A stretch of 64,000 nt of DNA from Shewanella sp. Arc9-LZ. GTDB lineage: Bacteria; Pseudomonadota; Gammaproteobacteria; Enterobacterales; Shewanellaceae. Below are positions 36,350 through 45,976 of the stretch, in pieces. The first letter of the stretch is position 1, and each line of letters begins with the position of its first letter. Location of the stretch: NCBI RefSeq assembly GCF_010092445.1, contig NZ_CP048031.1:2418001-2482000 (forward strand), in the 5' to 3' direction. The notes beneath the pieces are model-generated. The model was given only the letters and a program-made list of their open reading frames with translations. It was not told the DNA's origin and did no database searches. A program made the position numbers and the translations under genes.

Positions 36350-36790
36350 ATGTGCTCCTTATTTAACGCTACTCTTTTTCATAACGTTATTGCTCTATTC
36401 TCTACTCACCCTGGTAAGATGAATGCTGTAGCTTAATAATACATTAATGAGAATAGTTATCAATTGCATTGTAGCTGTTCTAACCACTTCTGTGTTGTTG
36501 ATCATATATAAGCGCATATAAAGGCTCACTTGAAATGTTTAATCGACAAGTGCTGTTGAGCATTAATGCAATATGATGCTAGTACTAGTCATAAGATTTG
36601 AAGTGAAATGAAATATAGACAGTAGGAGTGAAGTTTTTGACGGGATGACACTGAAACTAACCATAATGACTATTAAATAGGCCTATTTAAGACCTTTGCT
36701 ATAGTGAAATGAAATGCCTAAAGCCATTAAATTACCTCTGCCCTAGCCCACAAAGGTATAGTCATCTGCATATATAAGTTAGCGATAACG
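36350..36790. other. Spacer between recombinase locus and respiration cluster
   Basis: 440 bp, A/T-rich, no supported gene. It contains the promoter of the Cys-rich gene on the minus strand. Near 36596-36720 the near-repeat GAAGTGAAATGAAAT / ATAGTGAAATGAAAT appears twice (about 36599 and 36700). Confidence 0.4.
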
Positions 36791-37243
36791 TTAGTTGTTA
36801 TCGTTATCGGCTAAGAAATCGTACATTAATGTACGTGTCTGTTGTTGGTAATCAAATGAAACAAATACTCGCCACACCATATAATTACTGCTGCATGAGC
36901 CAAAAATAACTGGACCTTGATAGACATTATCTTTTATTTCGGACAATGAAACGGGGATAATACCCATAAACATGTCGCGACCTTCTATTCTCATTGAAAT
37001 ATTAGTGATCTTTTGATTACTGGAAAGCGTAACTATTAACGGTTTTTCGCTTGGGGTATTGATGGGGTCAATCAGTAAACCGACTTGCAAGTCGGCCACC
37101 TTTTTGTAACATTCCCCAACAGAAAACTGACATAACGTTTTATCGATGACTAAATTAGCGTGTTCTTGTGTTTGTGGTTTGTCACAGGCTACTAAAAACA
37201 TTAACAAAATATTTAAAATGATAATTCGGACAAGTTTGTGCAC
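36791..37243 (-). CDS. Small lipoprotein divergent from ccoN
   Basis: 150 residues with a lipoprotein signal: hydrophobic segment (RIIILNILLMFLVA) ending at the lipobox cysteine C20 (LVAC). The mature part is probably beta-rich and has four further Cys, including SVGEC and GSCSS, which could form disulfides or bind metal. It is transcribed away from ccoN across a perfect FNR-type site, so it may be co-regulated with the oxidase. The family is not recognised with certainty; a role in oxidase or metal handling is inferred only from position. Confidence 0.65.
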   Translation of the reverse strand: MHKLVRIIILNILLMFLVACDKPQTQEHANLVIDKTLCQFSVGECYKKVADLQVGLLIDPINTPSEKPLIVTLSSNQKITNISMRIEGRDMFMGIIPVSLSEIKDNVYQGPVIFGSCSSNYMVWRVFVSFDYQQQTRTLMYDFLADNDNN

Positions 37244-37289
37244 AATTTTTAACCTTTATAGTTGAGTTAGTAACATTATCTTTCACAGA

Positions 37290-37303
37290 TTGATCTAGAT
37301 CAA
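37290..37303. promoter_or_regulatory. Perfect FNR/EtrA box
   Basis: TTGATCTAGATCAA matches the FNR consensus TTGAT-N4-ATCAA in all ten fixed positions and is a full palindrome. It lies 211 bp before ccoN and 47 bp before the divergent lipoprotein start. The FNR homologue is encoded at 45126. Activation of ccoNOQP at low oxygen is the expected outcome. Confidence 0.85.
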
Positions 37304-37513
37304 CTTTGATGCCTTTTGGTAAGTATCTTTTTTGACTTAGCTCAAGTATCATTACACCGTCTCATGATAGAGAGAATTAACATGAGGTAACACCTTGACA
37401 TATGGCATTAAAAACAGCATGAAACAGCTGGTTTTATGACCACATGTTAATCTAACTGGTAAAGTTCGCTTTACTAAATATTAAAAGTATAAGTAATAAG
37501 CCGTGGAAGCATT

Positions 37514-38941
37514 ATGATGAACCATTCCCAGTCTACAGGCGCTGATTACAACTACACTATTGTCCGCCAATTTGCACTAACCACAGTTTTGTGGGGAATC
37601 TTTGGCATGTCAGTGGGTGTATTGATTGCGGCTCAGTTAATCTGGCCACAACTGAACTTCGACACTCCTTGGTTAACGTATAGTCGTTTACGACCATTAC
37701 ACACCAATGCGGTGATTTTCGCGTTCGGAACATCAGCTCTTTTCGCTACATCCTACTATGTTGTGCAACGCACTTGTCAAATCCGTCTTTTTGCGCCCAA
37801 ATTGGCCGCATTTACGTTCTGGGGTTGGCAAGCCGTTATTATTGCAGCTGCTATCACTTTACCAATGGGCTTTACCCAAGGCAAAGAATATGCAGAATTA
37901 GAATGGCCTATCGATATCGCGATTGCGATTATTTGGATTAGCTATGCAATTGTATTCTTTGGCACAATCGCTAAACGAACGACGTCCCACATTTATGTGG
38001 CCAACTGGTTCTTTGGTGCCTTTATCATTACTGTTGCAGTACTTCACATTGTTAACTCAATGGCGGTACCAGTAAGCTTATTTAAGTCTTACTCTCTGTA
38101 CTCCGGTGCAGTCGATGCGATGGTTCAGTGGTGGTACGGTCATAATGCGGTAGGCTTCTTACTTACTGCTGGTTTCTTGGGGATGATGTATTACTTCGTG
38201 CCTAAGCAAGCTGGTCGCCCAGTGTATTCGTACCGTTTATCCATTGTCCATTTTTGGGCGTTGATTGCGTTATACATTTGGGCCGGTCCTCACCACTTAC
38301 ATTACACTGCCCTTCCTGACTGGACTCAGTCATTAGGCATGGTAATGTCATTAATTCTATTCGCACCTTCTTGGGGCGGTATGATTAACGGTATTATGAC
38401 CTTGTCTGGTGCGTGGCATAAGCTTCGTACAGACCCTGTATTACGTTTCTTAGTTGTTTCATTGTCTTTCTACGGTATGTCTACCTTCGAAGGCCCAATG
38501 ATGGCAATCAAAACAGTTAATGCATTATCTCATTATACTGACTGGACTATTGGTCACGTTCACTCTGGCGCGCTAGGCTGGGTGGCAATGGTGTCTATTG
38601 GTTCTTTATATCACTTAATTCCAGTGCTATTTGGTCATGGTCGTATGTACAGCATGAAGCTGGTTAACGTCCATTTCTGGTTAGCGACTATCGGTACTGT
38701 TTTATATATCGTTAGTATGTGGATTTCTGGTGTTATGCAAGGTCTTATGTGGCGCGCGGTTAACTCTGATGGAACACTAACTTATAGTTTCGTTGAGAGT
38801 TTAGAAGCCTCGTACCCATTCTACTTTGTACGCTTTATTGGTGGTTGTTTCTTCTTAACCGGTATGTTCATTATGGCCTATAACGTTATCCGTACCGTTA
38901 AAGCGTCTAAAGATTCATTACCTGCTATTGCAGAAGCTTAA
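37514..38941 (+). CDS. ccoN: cbb3 cytochrome c oxidase catalytic subunit I
   Basis: 475 residues, about 12 TM helices, haem-copper oxidase subunit I of the C-family. Conserved histidines are visible in [12 protein letters not shown] (low-spin haem ligand), [10 protein letters not shown] (Cu-B ligand and cross-linked Tyr region), [13 protein letters not shown] and [12 protein letters not shown]. It reduces oxygen with high affinity. First gene of ccoNOQP, with ccoO 12 bp downstream. A perfect FNR box stands upstream. Confidence 0.95.
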   Translation: MMNHSQSTGADYNYTIVRQFALTTVLWGIFGMSVGVLIAAQLIWPQLNFDTPWLTYSRLRPLHTNAVIFAFGTSALFATSYYVVQRTCQIRLFAPKLAAFTFWGWQAVIIAAAITLPMGFTQGKEYAELEWPIDIAIAIIWISYAIVFFGTIAKRTTSHIYVANWFFGAFIITVAVLHIVNSMAVPVSLFKSYSLYSGAVDAMVQWWYGHNAVGFLLTAGFLGMMYYFVPKQAGRPVYSYRLSIVHFWALIALYIWAGPHHLHYTALPDWTQSLGMVMSLILFAPSWGGMINGIMTLSGAWHKLRTDPVLRFLVVSLSFYGMSTFEGPMMAIKTVNALSHYTDWTIGHVHSGALGWVAMVSIGSLYHLIPVLFGHGRMYSMKLVNVHFWLATIGTVLYIVSMWISGVMQGLMWRAVNSDGTLTYSFVESLEASYPFYFVRFIGGCFFLTGMFIMAYNVIRTVKASKDSLPAIAEA

Positions 38942-38953
38942 GGAGCAGATTCG

Positions 38954-39580
38954 ATGAAATTTAATCATGAATTAATTGAAAAGAATGTCGGCCTGCTTGC
39001 TATCTTCACTGTCATCGCCATTAGTTTTGGTGGTTTGGTGCAGATTACACCACTGATATTTCAGAAAGACACTACCGAAGCTGTTGAAGGTCTTATTCCT
39101 TATACTGCTTTACAGATTGAAGGTCGTGACATTTATGTTCGTGAAGGTTGTTACAACTGTCACAGCCAAATGATCCGTCCTTTACGTGCTGAAACAGAAC
39201 GTTATGGTCATTATTCTGTTGCTGGCGAGTCTGTTTGGGACCATCCTTTCCAATGGGGTTCTAAGCGTACTGGTCCTGATTTAGCCCGTGTTGGCGGACG
39301 TTACAGTGATAAATGGCACGAAGTGCATTTAATTAATCCTCGTGACGTTGTACCACAGTCAAACATGCCTGGTTTCCCTTGGTTAGCTGAAAATAAGCTA
39401 GACGGCGAACTCACTGGTGACAAGATGACTATTCTGCGTAACCTGCATAAAGGCGGTTACAAAGGTAATGATCTTTACACTGATGAAGAAGTTGCTGGCG
39501 CTAAAAAAGCGGTTGAAGGCAAGACAGAAATGCAGGCGCTGATCGCTTATTTGCAATCTTTGGGTCACGCACTCAAATAG
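38954..39580 (+). CDS. ccoO: cbb3 oxidase monohaem cytochrome subunit
   Basis: 208 residues: N-terminal TM anchor (about 13-33) and one haem c site, [19 protein letters not shown] (about residues 60-78), with the distal Met probably in SNMPGFPWL. It passes electrons from CcoP to CcoN. The gene fits between ccoN and ccoQ with short gaps (12 and 9 bp). Length is typical for FixO/CcoO. Confidence 0.95.
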   Translation: MKFNHELIEKNVGLLAIFTVIAISFGGLVQITPLIFQKDTTEAVEGLIPYTALQIEGRDIYVREGCYNCHSQMIRPLRAETERYGHYSVAGESVWDHPFQWGSKRTGPDLARVGGRYSDKWHEVHLINPRDVVPQSNMPGFPWLAENKLDGELTGDKMTILRNLHKGGYKGNDLYTDEEVAGAKKAVEGKTEMQALIAYLQSLGHALK

Positions 39581-39589
39581 GAGGCAATA

Positions 39590-39766
39590 ATGGATTACGG
39601 TACTTTTCAAGGTATTTTAACCATAGTTGTTATGGTGACTTTTGTAGGGATTTTCTTCTGGGCATACAGTAAGCATAGTAAGTCAAAATTTGACGAAGCG
39701 GCTAACTTGGTGTTTACAGAAGATGAACTTGCAAAAATGTCAAAAGACTCGGGAGATCAGAAGTAA
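39590..39766 (+). CDS. ccoQ: cbb3 oxidase small subunit CcoQ
   Basis: 58 residues (MDYGTFQGIL...SGDQK): one TM helix (about 8-26) followed by an acidic cytoplasmic tail. AGGAGG stands just before the ATG. Its TAA overlaps the ccoP start by one base. CcoQ/FixQ stabilises the complex. Size and position are exactly as expected. Confidence 0.9.
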   Translation: MDYGTFQGILTIVVMVTFVGIFFWAYSKHSKSKFDEAANLVFTEDELAKMSKDSGDQK

Positions 39767-40740
39767 TGATTATGAGTAACTTCTGGAGCATTTGGATTTC
39801 TGTACTGACGATTGTGGTCATTGCTGGTTGTTTTATCCTTCTTAAACTGGTTAATAATAATTACACCGGTGTAGAAGAAGGTAAATCAATGGGCCACAGT
39901 TTTGATGGTATTGAAGAACTGAACAACCCACTACCAAAGTGGTGGGCGTACATGTTCTATTTAACCATCGTATTCGGTGTGATCTATTTAGCTCTATATC
40001 CAGGCCTAGGTAACTACAAAGGTCTGTTTGGTTGGACAAGTTCAAACCAAAGTATTGGTACTGAAAATGGCATTAAGGCTGACTCAGCTGCAGCGCTTGA
40101 AGCAGCAAAATCTGAAAACCGTTTATCTCAGTATGACCGCGAAGTGGCACACGCTGATGAAAAATACGGTCCAATTTTTGCGGCTTATTTAGCGACACCG
40201 TTAGAAGAGTTAGTGAAGGATCCTGAAGCATTGAAGGTGGGCGGACGTTTGTTTTTACAAAACTGCTCACAGTGCCATGGCTCTGACGCTCGCGGTTCTA
40301 AAGGCTTCCCTAACCTTACCGATGACGATTGGTTATATGGTGGTGATTTAGCCACTATTAAAACTACTCTGATGAACGGTCGTAACGGCATGATGCCTCC
40401 AAAAGGTGGTTTACCAATCGAAGACAGCGAGATTAAAGGTCTAGCTGAATACGTGATAAAACTATCTGGTGGCGAACATGACGAAGCGTTAGCTGCTCAA
40501 GGTCAAGGTTCATTTATGAAAGGTTGTTTTGCATGCCATGGTATGGATGCAAAAGGTAACAAGTTCATGGGTTCGCCAAACCTGACTGATAATGTTTGGT
40601 TATACGGCGGCAGCCGTGGTGTGATTGCTGAATCTATCATTAATGGCCGTGCAGGTGTTATGCCAGCATGGAAAGACATTCTTGGTGAAGAGAAAGTCCA
40701 TGTCATTACAGCTTATGTTTATAGCTTATCAAACAAATAG
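39766..40740 (+). CDS. ccoP: cbb3 oxidase dihaem cytochrome subunit
   Basis: 324 residues. TM helices about 6-30 and 62-84 (WWAYMFYLTIVFGVIYLALYP) precede two cytochrome c domains with CxxCH sites NCSQCHG (about 167) and GCFACHG (about 254), each with a partner Met (GMMPP, GVMPAW). Entry point for electrons from soluble cytochromes. The ATG at 39766 overlaps the ccoQ stop; ATG 39772 is a possible alternative. A terminator follows. Confidence 0.95.
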   Translation: MIMSNFWSIWISVLTIVVIAGCFILLKLVNNNYTGVEEGKSMGHSFDGIEELNNPLPKWWAYMFYLTIVFGVIYLALYPGLGNYKGLFGWTSSNQSIGTENGIKADSAAALEAAKSENRLSQYDREVAHADEKYGPIFAAYLATPLEELVKDPEALKVGGRLFLQNCSQCHGSDARGSKGFPNLTDDDWLYGGDLATIKTTLMNGRNGMMPPKGGLPIEDSEIKGLAEYVIKLSGGEHDEALAAQGQGSFMKGCFACHGMDAKGNKFMGSPNLTDNVWLYGGSRGVIAESIINGRAGVMPAWKDILGEEKVHVITAYVYSLSNK

Positions 40741-40759
40741 TTACTTATAAGTAACATCT

Positions 40760-40790
40760 AGGCCTCGATATTATCGAGGCCTTTTTTTTA
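40760..40790 (+). terminator. Terminator after ccoP
   Basis: GGCCTCGATA (40761-40770) pairs with TATCGAGGCC (40772-40781), then a run of eight T. Just before it, GTTACTTATAAGTAAC (40740-40755) is a separate perfect palindrome overlapping the ccoP stop. Confidence 0.85.
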
Positions 40791-40856
40791 AGTGATTATT
40801 AAGCCATTAAGGGGTAAAATAGCCCCCGAATTATTACCACCATTTTAGGACGAATT

Positions 40857-41336
40857 ATGTCGGATCAACTCCCTTGGTATAAGCAGTTTTGGCCTTGGTT
40901 TTTAATCATTTTGCCAATGTGTGCGGTTATCGCTAGTTTAACTACATTAAAGATTGCTTTAGATAATTCTGACTCATTAGTTGCTGAAGATTATTATAAA
41001 CAAGGCAAAGCCATTAACATGGATTTGCGTAAGATAAAGTACGCTCAACAGATTGGGATGAAATTTTTAGTTACCGTTGCCGATCAAGAATTAAAAATTA
41101 CTCAACAAGGCGGTCCTGAATATCGTGCGGCATTGAATGTTCAGTTTTATCATCCAACGATTGAAGAAAAAGATTTCAGCCTTAATGCAACTGCCGATGC
41201 TAATTATGTTTATCACATCCCATTAGATGCTGCGATTACCGGCCCTTGGGAAGTGCGCATAGAAGGCTTTGATGCTAAATGGCGTATACAACAACGTATT
41301 GATATTAAAGATGACGTTGAATATTGGTTAAATTAA
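40857..41336 (+). CDS. ccoH: CcoH/FixH oxidase assembly protein
   Basis: 159 residues: a TM helix (about 13-32, FWPWFLIILPMCAVIASLTT) and the FixH signature SDSLVAEDYYKQGKAIN directly after it, then a beta-rich periplasmic domain. Required for assembly of the cbb3 complex. Lies between ccoNOQP and ccoI, with its own upstream spacer after the terminator. Confidence 0.88.
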   Translation: MSDQLPWYKQFWPWFLIILPMCAVIASLTTLKIALDNSDSLVAEDYYKQGKAINMDLRKIKYAQQIGMKFLVTVADQELKITQQGGPEYRAALNVQFYHPTIEEKDFSLNATADANYVYHIPLDAAITGPWEVRIEGFDAKWRIQQRIDIKDDVEYWLN

Positions 41337-41393
41337 TAGTAAATCCATTAAGTCTTTGAATGATGACATATTTAATTAAGCTGGTATAAATAG

Positions 41394-43787
41394 ATGACAT
41401 CTTGCTTTCATTGCAATGAGCCGGTGCTAACGGGTGAACAGTTTACAACCGTGATTAATGGGCAACCACAACCTATGTGTTGCCCAGGTTGTCAGGCGGT
41501 TTCACAAGCGATTATGGATGCTGGCTTAAGCAGCTATTATCAATTTCGTAGTGAGCCAGGCAATCGTCAAACTGCTTTGATCCCTGAGCAATTATCGCAG
41601 TACAGTGCCTATGATTTACCTGAAGTTCAACAAGACTTTGTTCATAAACAAGGTGCTATTGATTCAACCTCTTTGTCTATCGACGGTATTACCTGCGCTG
41701 CTTGTGCGTGGTTAATTGAACATAAACTCAAACCCATTGCTGGAGTCACTAATGTGTTGGTTAACTCAACCACACAACGCGCGTTAGTGAGTTGGGATAG
41801 TCAAATTATTCAGCTCAGCGAAATTTTGCAGATTATCAGTAAAATTGGCTATCAAGCGGCACCCTACCAAGTTGATGAGCAAGAAAAACAATCAAAAGCA
41901 GACAGTCGTAAATTTTTACTCCGCCTAGGACTTGCAGGTTTTGCCACCATGCAGGTGATGATGTTTGCCCTCGCCTTATACACTGGATACTTTACCGACC
42001 TAGATGTTGAGTTTCGGGATTATTTTCGTTGGGTTAGCTTAATTTTTGCTACTCCAGTGGTATTGTATTCTGCGCAACCCTTTTATTTCAGTGCGCTTCG
42101 TAGTCTATTAAGTGGCAAGCTTAATATGGATGTCTCTGTCTCCATCGCGATTTTAGGTGCTTATGTAGCCAGCTGTGTCGCAACAATTCAGGCCAATGGC
42201 GAAGTGTATTTTGAATCAGTATCCATGTTTACCTTCTTCTTATTACTTGGCCGTTATTTTGAACAAACAGCCAGACAAAAAGCCTCCGTCAGTTCGAGTA
42301 ATTTACATAAACTGGTCCCTTTGACCGCACATTTATACCGTGACGGCGAAATTACAGAGATTGCTGCTAAGCAGTTAGTCATTGGCGATATTATTTTGGT
42401 CAAACCTGGTGAAGTTATTGCGGCAGATGCAGAGGTGGTTGCAGGCCTATCAAGCGTCAACGAAGCGATGTTAACCGGTGAACAAATGCCAATAGGCAAA
42501 CAGGTATCAGATACTGTGTATGCTGGAACCATTAATGTAGAACAACCTCTTGAGGTTAAAGTCACTGCGTTAGGTCAAGATCAGCTAGTGGCTGAAATTA
42601 TTCGTTTACAAGAACTTGCATCAAACAACAAACCTGCCATCGCTTTGGTGGCCGACCGTTTAGCTCGATACTTTTCCGCGACCATATTATCGATAGCAGC
42701 AATAACTTATTGTGTTTGGTTATTTATTTCTCCTGATGATGCCTTTTGGATCACCTTGTCGGTATTAGTTGCCACTTGTCCATGTGCCCTAGCCCTTGCT
42801 ACGCCGACAGCAGTGACATGTGCGACGGCTATTTTTACCAAGTTAGGTGTGATTCCGCGCAAGGCCGGAGTTTTCGAAAAACTGACTAAAATTAATCATG
42901 TGGTGTTTGATAAAACGGGAACCTTAACCTGTGGCCATTTATCGATTGGTGAAGTACAAACCTTTGGCAAATATTCATCGGAGCAGGTCCTATCAATGGC
43001 TGCTGCAATTGAACAAGGCTCTTTACACCCCATCGCATTAGCATTTAAGCCCTTTTTTGATAATAAACACTTTGTTGAAAATGTTGACCATCATATTGGA
43101 TTGGGTATTCGGGCCAGTATCGGCCAACAGCAAGTTTGTATTGGTACGGTACAATTTGTTACCCCAGAGACAAATATAGCGGCTTCGAAGGCAATAGAAA
43201 GTCAGTGGATTTATCTTTCCATCGATAATAATTTGGTCGCTAAAATTGAAATGCTAGATGAGCTAAGAGTTGATAGTTTAGCCACCGTAAATGTCTTAAA
43301 GGCAGCTAACATAACACTCAGTATTGCCAGTGGCGACAATTCGGGTCATGTTGAGTTTTTAGCAAGTAAACTTGGTATTTCTGATGTGCATTCAGGTTTA
43401 TCGCCGCAAGATAAGTTAGCGTTAGTGAATCAATTACAACAACAGGTCAATGTGGCTATGTTTGGCGATGGTATTAATGACGCGCCAGTGCTCGCCGGAG
43501 CAAACTTGTCTGTTGCTATGGGAAGCGGCAGTGCTATTGCTAAAAACAGTGCCGACTTAATTTTACTGGGCGATCACTTATCACGTTTTAATGATGCTAT
43601 CTTTGTCGCTAAGCAAGCCCAGCGAATAATTCATCAAAATTTGTTATGGGCTTTTGCTTATAACATGATTATTTTGCCATTGGCAGTTACTGGGCATGTT
43701 GCTCCTTATATTGCTGCGATTGGCATGTCTGTCAGTTCACTTATTGTGGTGAGCAACAGCTTACGCCTTCTTAGGATAAAGTTATGA
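41394..43787 (+). CDS. ccoI: CcoI/FixI copper P1B-type ATPase
   Basis: 797 residues. An N-terminal Cys-rich part (CFHCNEP, CCPGCQAV) and a heavy-metal domain with CAAC (GITCAACAWLIE) are followed by eight TM helices with the ion-path motif CPC (ATCPCALALATP). The actuator TGE (AMLTGEQMP), phosphorylation site DKTGT and hinge GDGINDAP are all intact. It supplies copper for the oxidase active site from the cytoplasmic side. The stop overlaps ccoS by 4 nt. Confidence 0.93.
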   Translation: MTSCFHCNEPVLTGEQFTTVINGQPQPMCCPGCQAVSQAIMDAGLSSYYQFRSEPGNRQTALIPEQLSQYSAYDLPEVQQDFVHKQGAIDSTSLSIDGITCAACAWLIEHKLKPIAGVTNVLVNSTTQRALVSWDSQIIQLSEILQIISKIGYQAAPYQVDEQEKQSKADSRKFLLRLGLAGFATMQVMMFALALYTGYFTDLDVEFRDYFRWVSLIFATPVVLYSAQPFYFSALRSLLSGKLNMDVSVSIAILGAYVASCVATIQANGEVYFESVSMFTFFLLLGRYFEQTARQKASVSSSNLHKLVPLTAHLYRDGEITEIAAKQLVIGDIILVKPGEVIAADAEVVAGLSSVNEAMLTGEQMPIGKQVSDTVYAGTINVEQPLEVKVTALGQDQLVAEIIRLQELASNNKPAIALVADRLARYFSATILSIAAITYCVWLFISPDDAFWITLSVLVATCPCALALATPTAVTCATAIFTKLGVIPRKAGVFEKLTKINHVVFDKTGTLTCGHLSIGEVQTFGKYSSEQVLSMAAAIEQGSLHPIALAFKPFFDNKHFVENVDHHIGLGIRASIGQQQVCIGTVQFVTPETNIAASKAIESQWIYLSIDNNLVAKIEMLDELRVDSLATVNVLKAANITLSIASGDNSGHVEFLASKLGISDVHSGLSPQDKLALVNQLQQQVNVAMFGDGINDAPVLAGANLSVAMGSGSAIAKNSADLILLGDHLSRFNDAIFVAKQAQRIIHQNLLWAFAYNMIILPLAVTGHVAPYIAAIGMSVSSLIVVSNSLRLLRIKL

Positions 43788-44101
43788 GTATCATTTACGT
43801 ATTAATACCTATTGCGATGTTGTTTGTATTGATAGCAGTCTCTATTTTCTTTTGGGCAGTAAAGTCTGAGCAATTTGATGATTTAGATAGACAAAGCGTG
43901 TCTATTTTATTCGATGAAGACGAAAACAGCATGAACAAAAACAGCAGTGCTAAAGCCGACTCTTCTAATGACAGCTCTGCAATTAATGATTTTCCAATTA
44001 ACAACTCTCCAATTAACCGTTCTGCTACTACCGATGTTGCCCAACAAAATACAGTTGGTTCTGCTGCTGCTTCATCTACTACTCACACTAAACCAGAGTA
44101 A
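43784..44101 (+). CDS. ccoS: CcoS oxidase maturation protein with long Ser/Asn tail
   Basis: 105 residues. The first 50 are a standard CcoS: one TM helix (about 4-24) and the pattern FFWAVKSEQFDDLDRQSVSILFDED. The remaining half is low-complexity, rich in Ser, Asn and Ala (SSAKADSSNDSSAINDFPIN...), making it longer than usual (about 50-70). CcoS is needed for cofactor insertion into the oxidase. It is translationally coupled to ccoI. Confidence 0.85.
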   Translation: MSIIYVLIPIAMLFVLIAVSIFFWAVKSEQFDDLDRQSVSILFDEDENSMNKNSSAKADSSNDSSAINDFPINNSPINRSATTDVAQQNTVGSAAASSTTHTKPE

Positions 44102-44106
44102 ACCCA

Positions 44107-44796
44107 GTGATTGAATATAATGTTGGTGGTGCATTTATCGTGGGGTTAATGGGCGCTGCACATTGTTTTGGCATGTGCGGTGGATTAATTGGCGCTTTTT
44201 CAGCCAATATACCCACCAATGGCCAGACCCGCTTAGGCACTCAACTCACATTTCTGTGTGGCTACAATTTTGGACGTATTTTTAGTTACACAGTAGCAGG
44301 TGCGATTGTCGGTGGCAGTGTCTCAGCCCTTGGTCATTTATTTGATGTTGATAGTTATTTAATTTTTTTGCGAATTGTTGCTGGCACCATGATGATTCTT
44401 ACCGGGCTTTATATTGCTCAGATATGGTTTGGCATTGTACACATTGAAAAAGTCGGCAAAATATTGTGGCGATATTTACAACCACTGACGCGTAAATTCA
44501 TACCTATTACTCATCCATTGCAAGCTGTTATGGCTGGTATGGTATGGGGTTGGCTCCCTTGCGGCCTTGTGTACAGTACATTAACTTGGTCAGTTGCATC
44601 TGGTAGCGCATTACAAGGTGGCTTAATTATGTTTGCGTTTGGTTTAGGGACTTTACCTGCTCTATTCGCTGCAGGATTAGCCGCTAAAACCTTGGCTCAA
44701 TGGGTACAAAAACGGGCAGTAAGATTATTCAGTGGCGGGCTTTTAGTGTTATTTGGATTGCAAACGCTTTACATCGCTTTTAATCAACTAAACTAG
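44107..44796 (+). CDS. TauE/SafE-like (DsbD-type) membrane protein of the cco cluster
   Basis: 229 residues, about six TM helices. The N-terminal helix has AAHCFGMCGGLIGAFS, a Cys-x-x-Cys motif of the UreH/DsbD-like membrane proteins regularly found after ccoS, and a second half with WGWLPCGLVYS. Both cysteine motifs lie in the membrane and may move copper or reducing equivalents for oxidase maturation; this is inference. Start GTG at 44107, five bases after the ccoS stop. Annotated elsewhere as a sulfite exporter, which is doubtful. Confidence 0.8.
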   Translation: MIEYNVGGAFIVGLMGAAHCFGMCGGLIGAFSANIPTNGQTRLGTQLTFLCGYNFGRIFSYTVAGAIVGGSVSALGHLFDVDSYLIFLRIVAGTMMILTGLYIAQIWFGIVHIEKVGKILWRYLQPLTRKFIPITHPLQAVMAGMVWGWLPCGLVYSTLTWSVASGSALQGGLIMFAFGLGTLPALFAAGLAAKTLAQWVQKRAVRLFSGGLLVLFGLQTLYIAFNQLN

Positions 44797-45125
44797 TTTA
44801 TAACGGTCAAATATGCATTTATTGTCGTTAAGCTAGAGGCTATTTTTAAGTGGCTTCACAGATATTGATCTAAAGATTTTTATGTTTAAAATCAATGGTT
44901 ATAAGTTAAGCTGTTAAGTATGTAGAATCATTTTTAAATACGTTTTACTGACAAACTTTGGTATCTACAGTGTGTTGAAACGAAGTGAGTTACAACTGTG
45001 TTTTAAAATGCCATGATTGCAGCGTCCATTCTCTTCATATAGTAAGTGCGACTCTGATGTTGAAGAGTACCTTATTAATGCAGAATGGTATAACATAGTA
45101 ACGTCTTCATAAATTGAGATTGGGT
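44797..45125. other. Spacer upstream of etrA/fnr
   Basis: About 330 bp with no gene. A half-site TTGAT occurs at 44867-44871 (TTGATCTAAAGATT), but the right half does not match, so I do not call an FNR box. Confidence 0.4.
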
Positions 45126-45878
45126 ATGCCTTCAGATTTGATTAAAGCTCGACGTCCATCTACTACCGGTTGCGCCATTCATTGTCACGACTGCAGTATG
45201 GAAGCCCTGTGTATCCCTTTTACGTTAAACAATGATGAGCTTGATAAACTCGACAGTATTATTGAACGTAAAAAACCCATTCAAAAAGGTGACCTTATCT
45301 TCAAGTCCGGTGACGTGCTTAAGTCATTGTATGCAATTCGCTCCGGTACAATCAAAAGTTATACCATTACTGAGCAAGGTGATGAGCAAATTACTGGATT
45401 CCATTTGGCCGGTGACGTCATTGGTTTTGATGGTATTCATGCACAACGTCATCAAAGCTTTGCCCAAGCCTTAGAAACCTCAATGGTCTGTGAAATCCCT
45501 TATGAAACTTTAGATGATTTATCTGGATCTATGCCTAAGCTACGCCAGCAAATTATGCGTTTAATGAGCAATGAAATTATGAGTGATCAAGAGATGATCC
45601 TATTGCTTTCAAAGAAAAATGCTGAAGAACGTTTAGCTGCATTTATTAATAACCTCGCTAATCGCTTTGGTAATAGAGGTTTCTCGCCTCATGAATTTCG
45701 TTTGACAATGACTCGTGGTGATATCGGCAACTATTTAGGCTTAACAGTTGAGACAATTAGCCGTTTATTAGGTCGGTTTCAAAAGTCTGGTTTAATTGAG
45801 GTTAAGGGTAAGTATATTTCTATTATCGATCACTCATCGTTAAGTACCCTTGCTGGAAATGCTCGCATCGCCACTTAA
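45126..45878 (+). CDS. etrA: EtrA/FNR oxygen-responsive transcription factor
   Basis: 250 residues and closely similar to E. coli FNR along the full length. The N-terminal FeS ligands C16, C20, C23 and C29 ([15 protein letters not shown]; three of these plus the internal Cys in SMVCEIP coordinate the [4Fe-4S] cluster), cNMP-like sensor, dimer helix, and the FNR HTH ([22 protein letters not shown] that read TTGAT). I start at ATG 45126, not the TTG at 45114. Likely regulator of the perfect box at 37290 and other anaerobic genes. In Shewanella the name EtrA is used. Confidence 0.93.
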   Translation: MPSDLIKARRPSTTGCAIHCHDCSMEALCIPFTLNNDELDKLDSIIERKKPIQKGDLIFKSGDVLKSLYAIRSGTIKSYTITEQGDEQITGFHLAGDVIGFDGIHAQRHQSFAQALETSMVCEIPYETLDDLSGSMPKLRQQIMRLMSNEIMSDQEMILLLSKKNAEERLAAFINNLANRFGNRGFSPHEFRLTMTRGDIGNYLGLTVETISRLLGRFQKSGLIEVKGKYISIIDHSSLSTLAGNARIAT

Positions 45879-45976
45879 ATTTGATATATATGATCTATCT
45901 CAAAGTTTATTTATTAGCAAACGGTAATACTATCAATAGGTAATGTAAATAAGAACTCAACAGCTTTGGAGGTTAT

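Noticed and set aside
44867..44880. FNR box upstream of etrA
   Set aside because: Only the left half TTGAT is present; the right half AGATT does not fit ATCAA.
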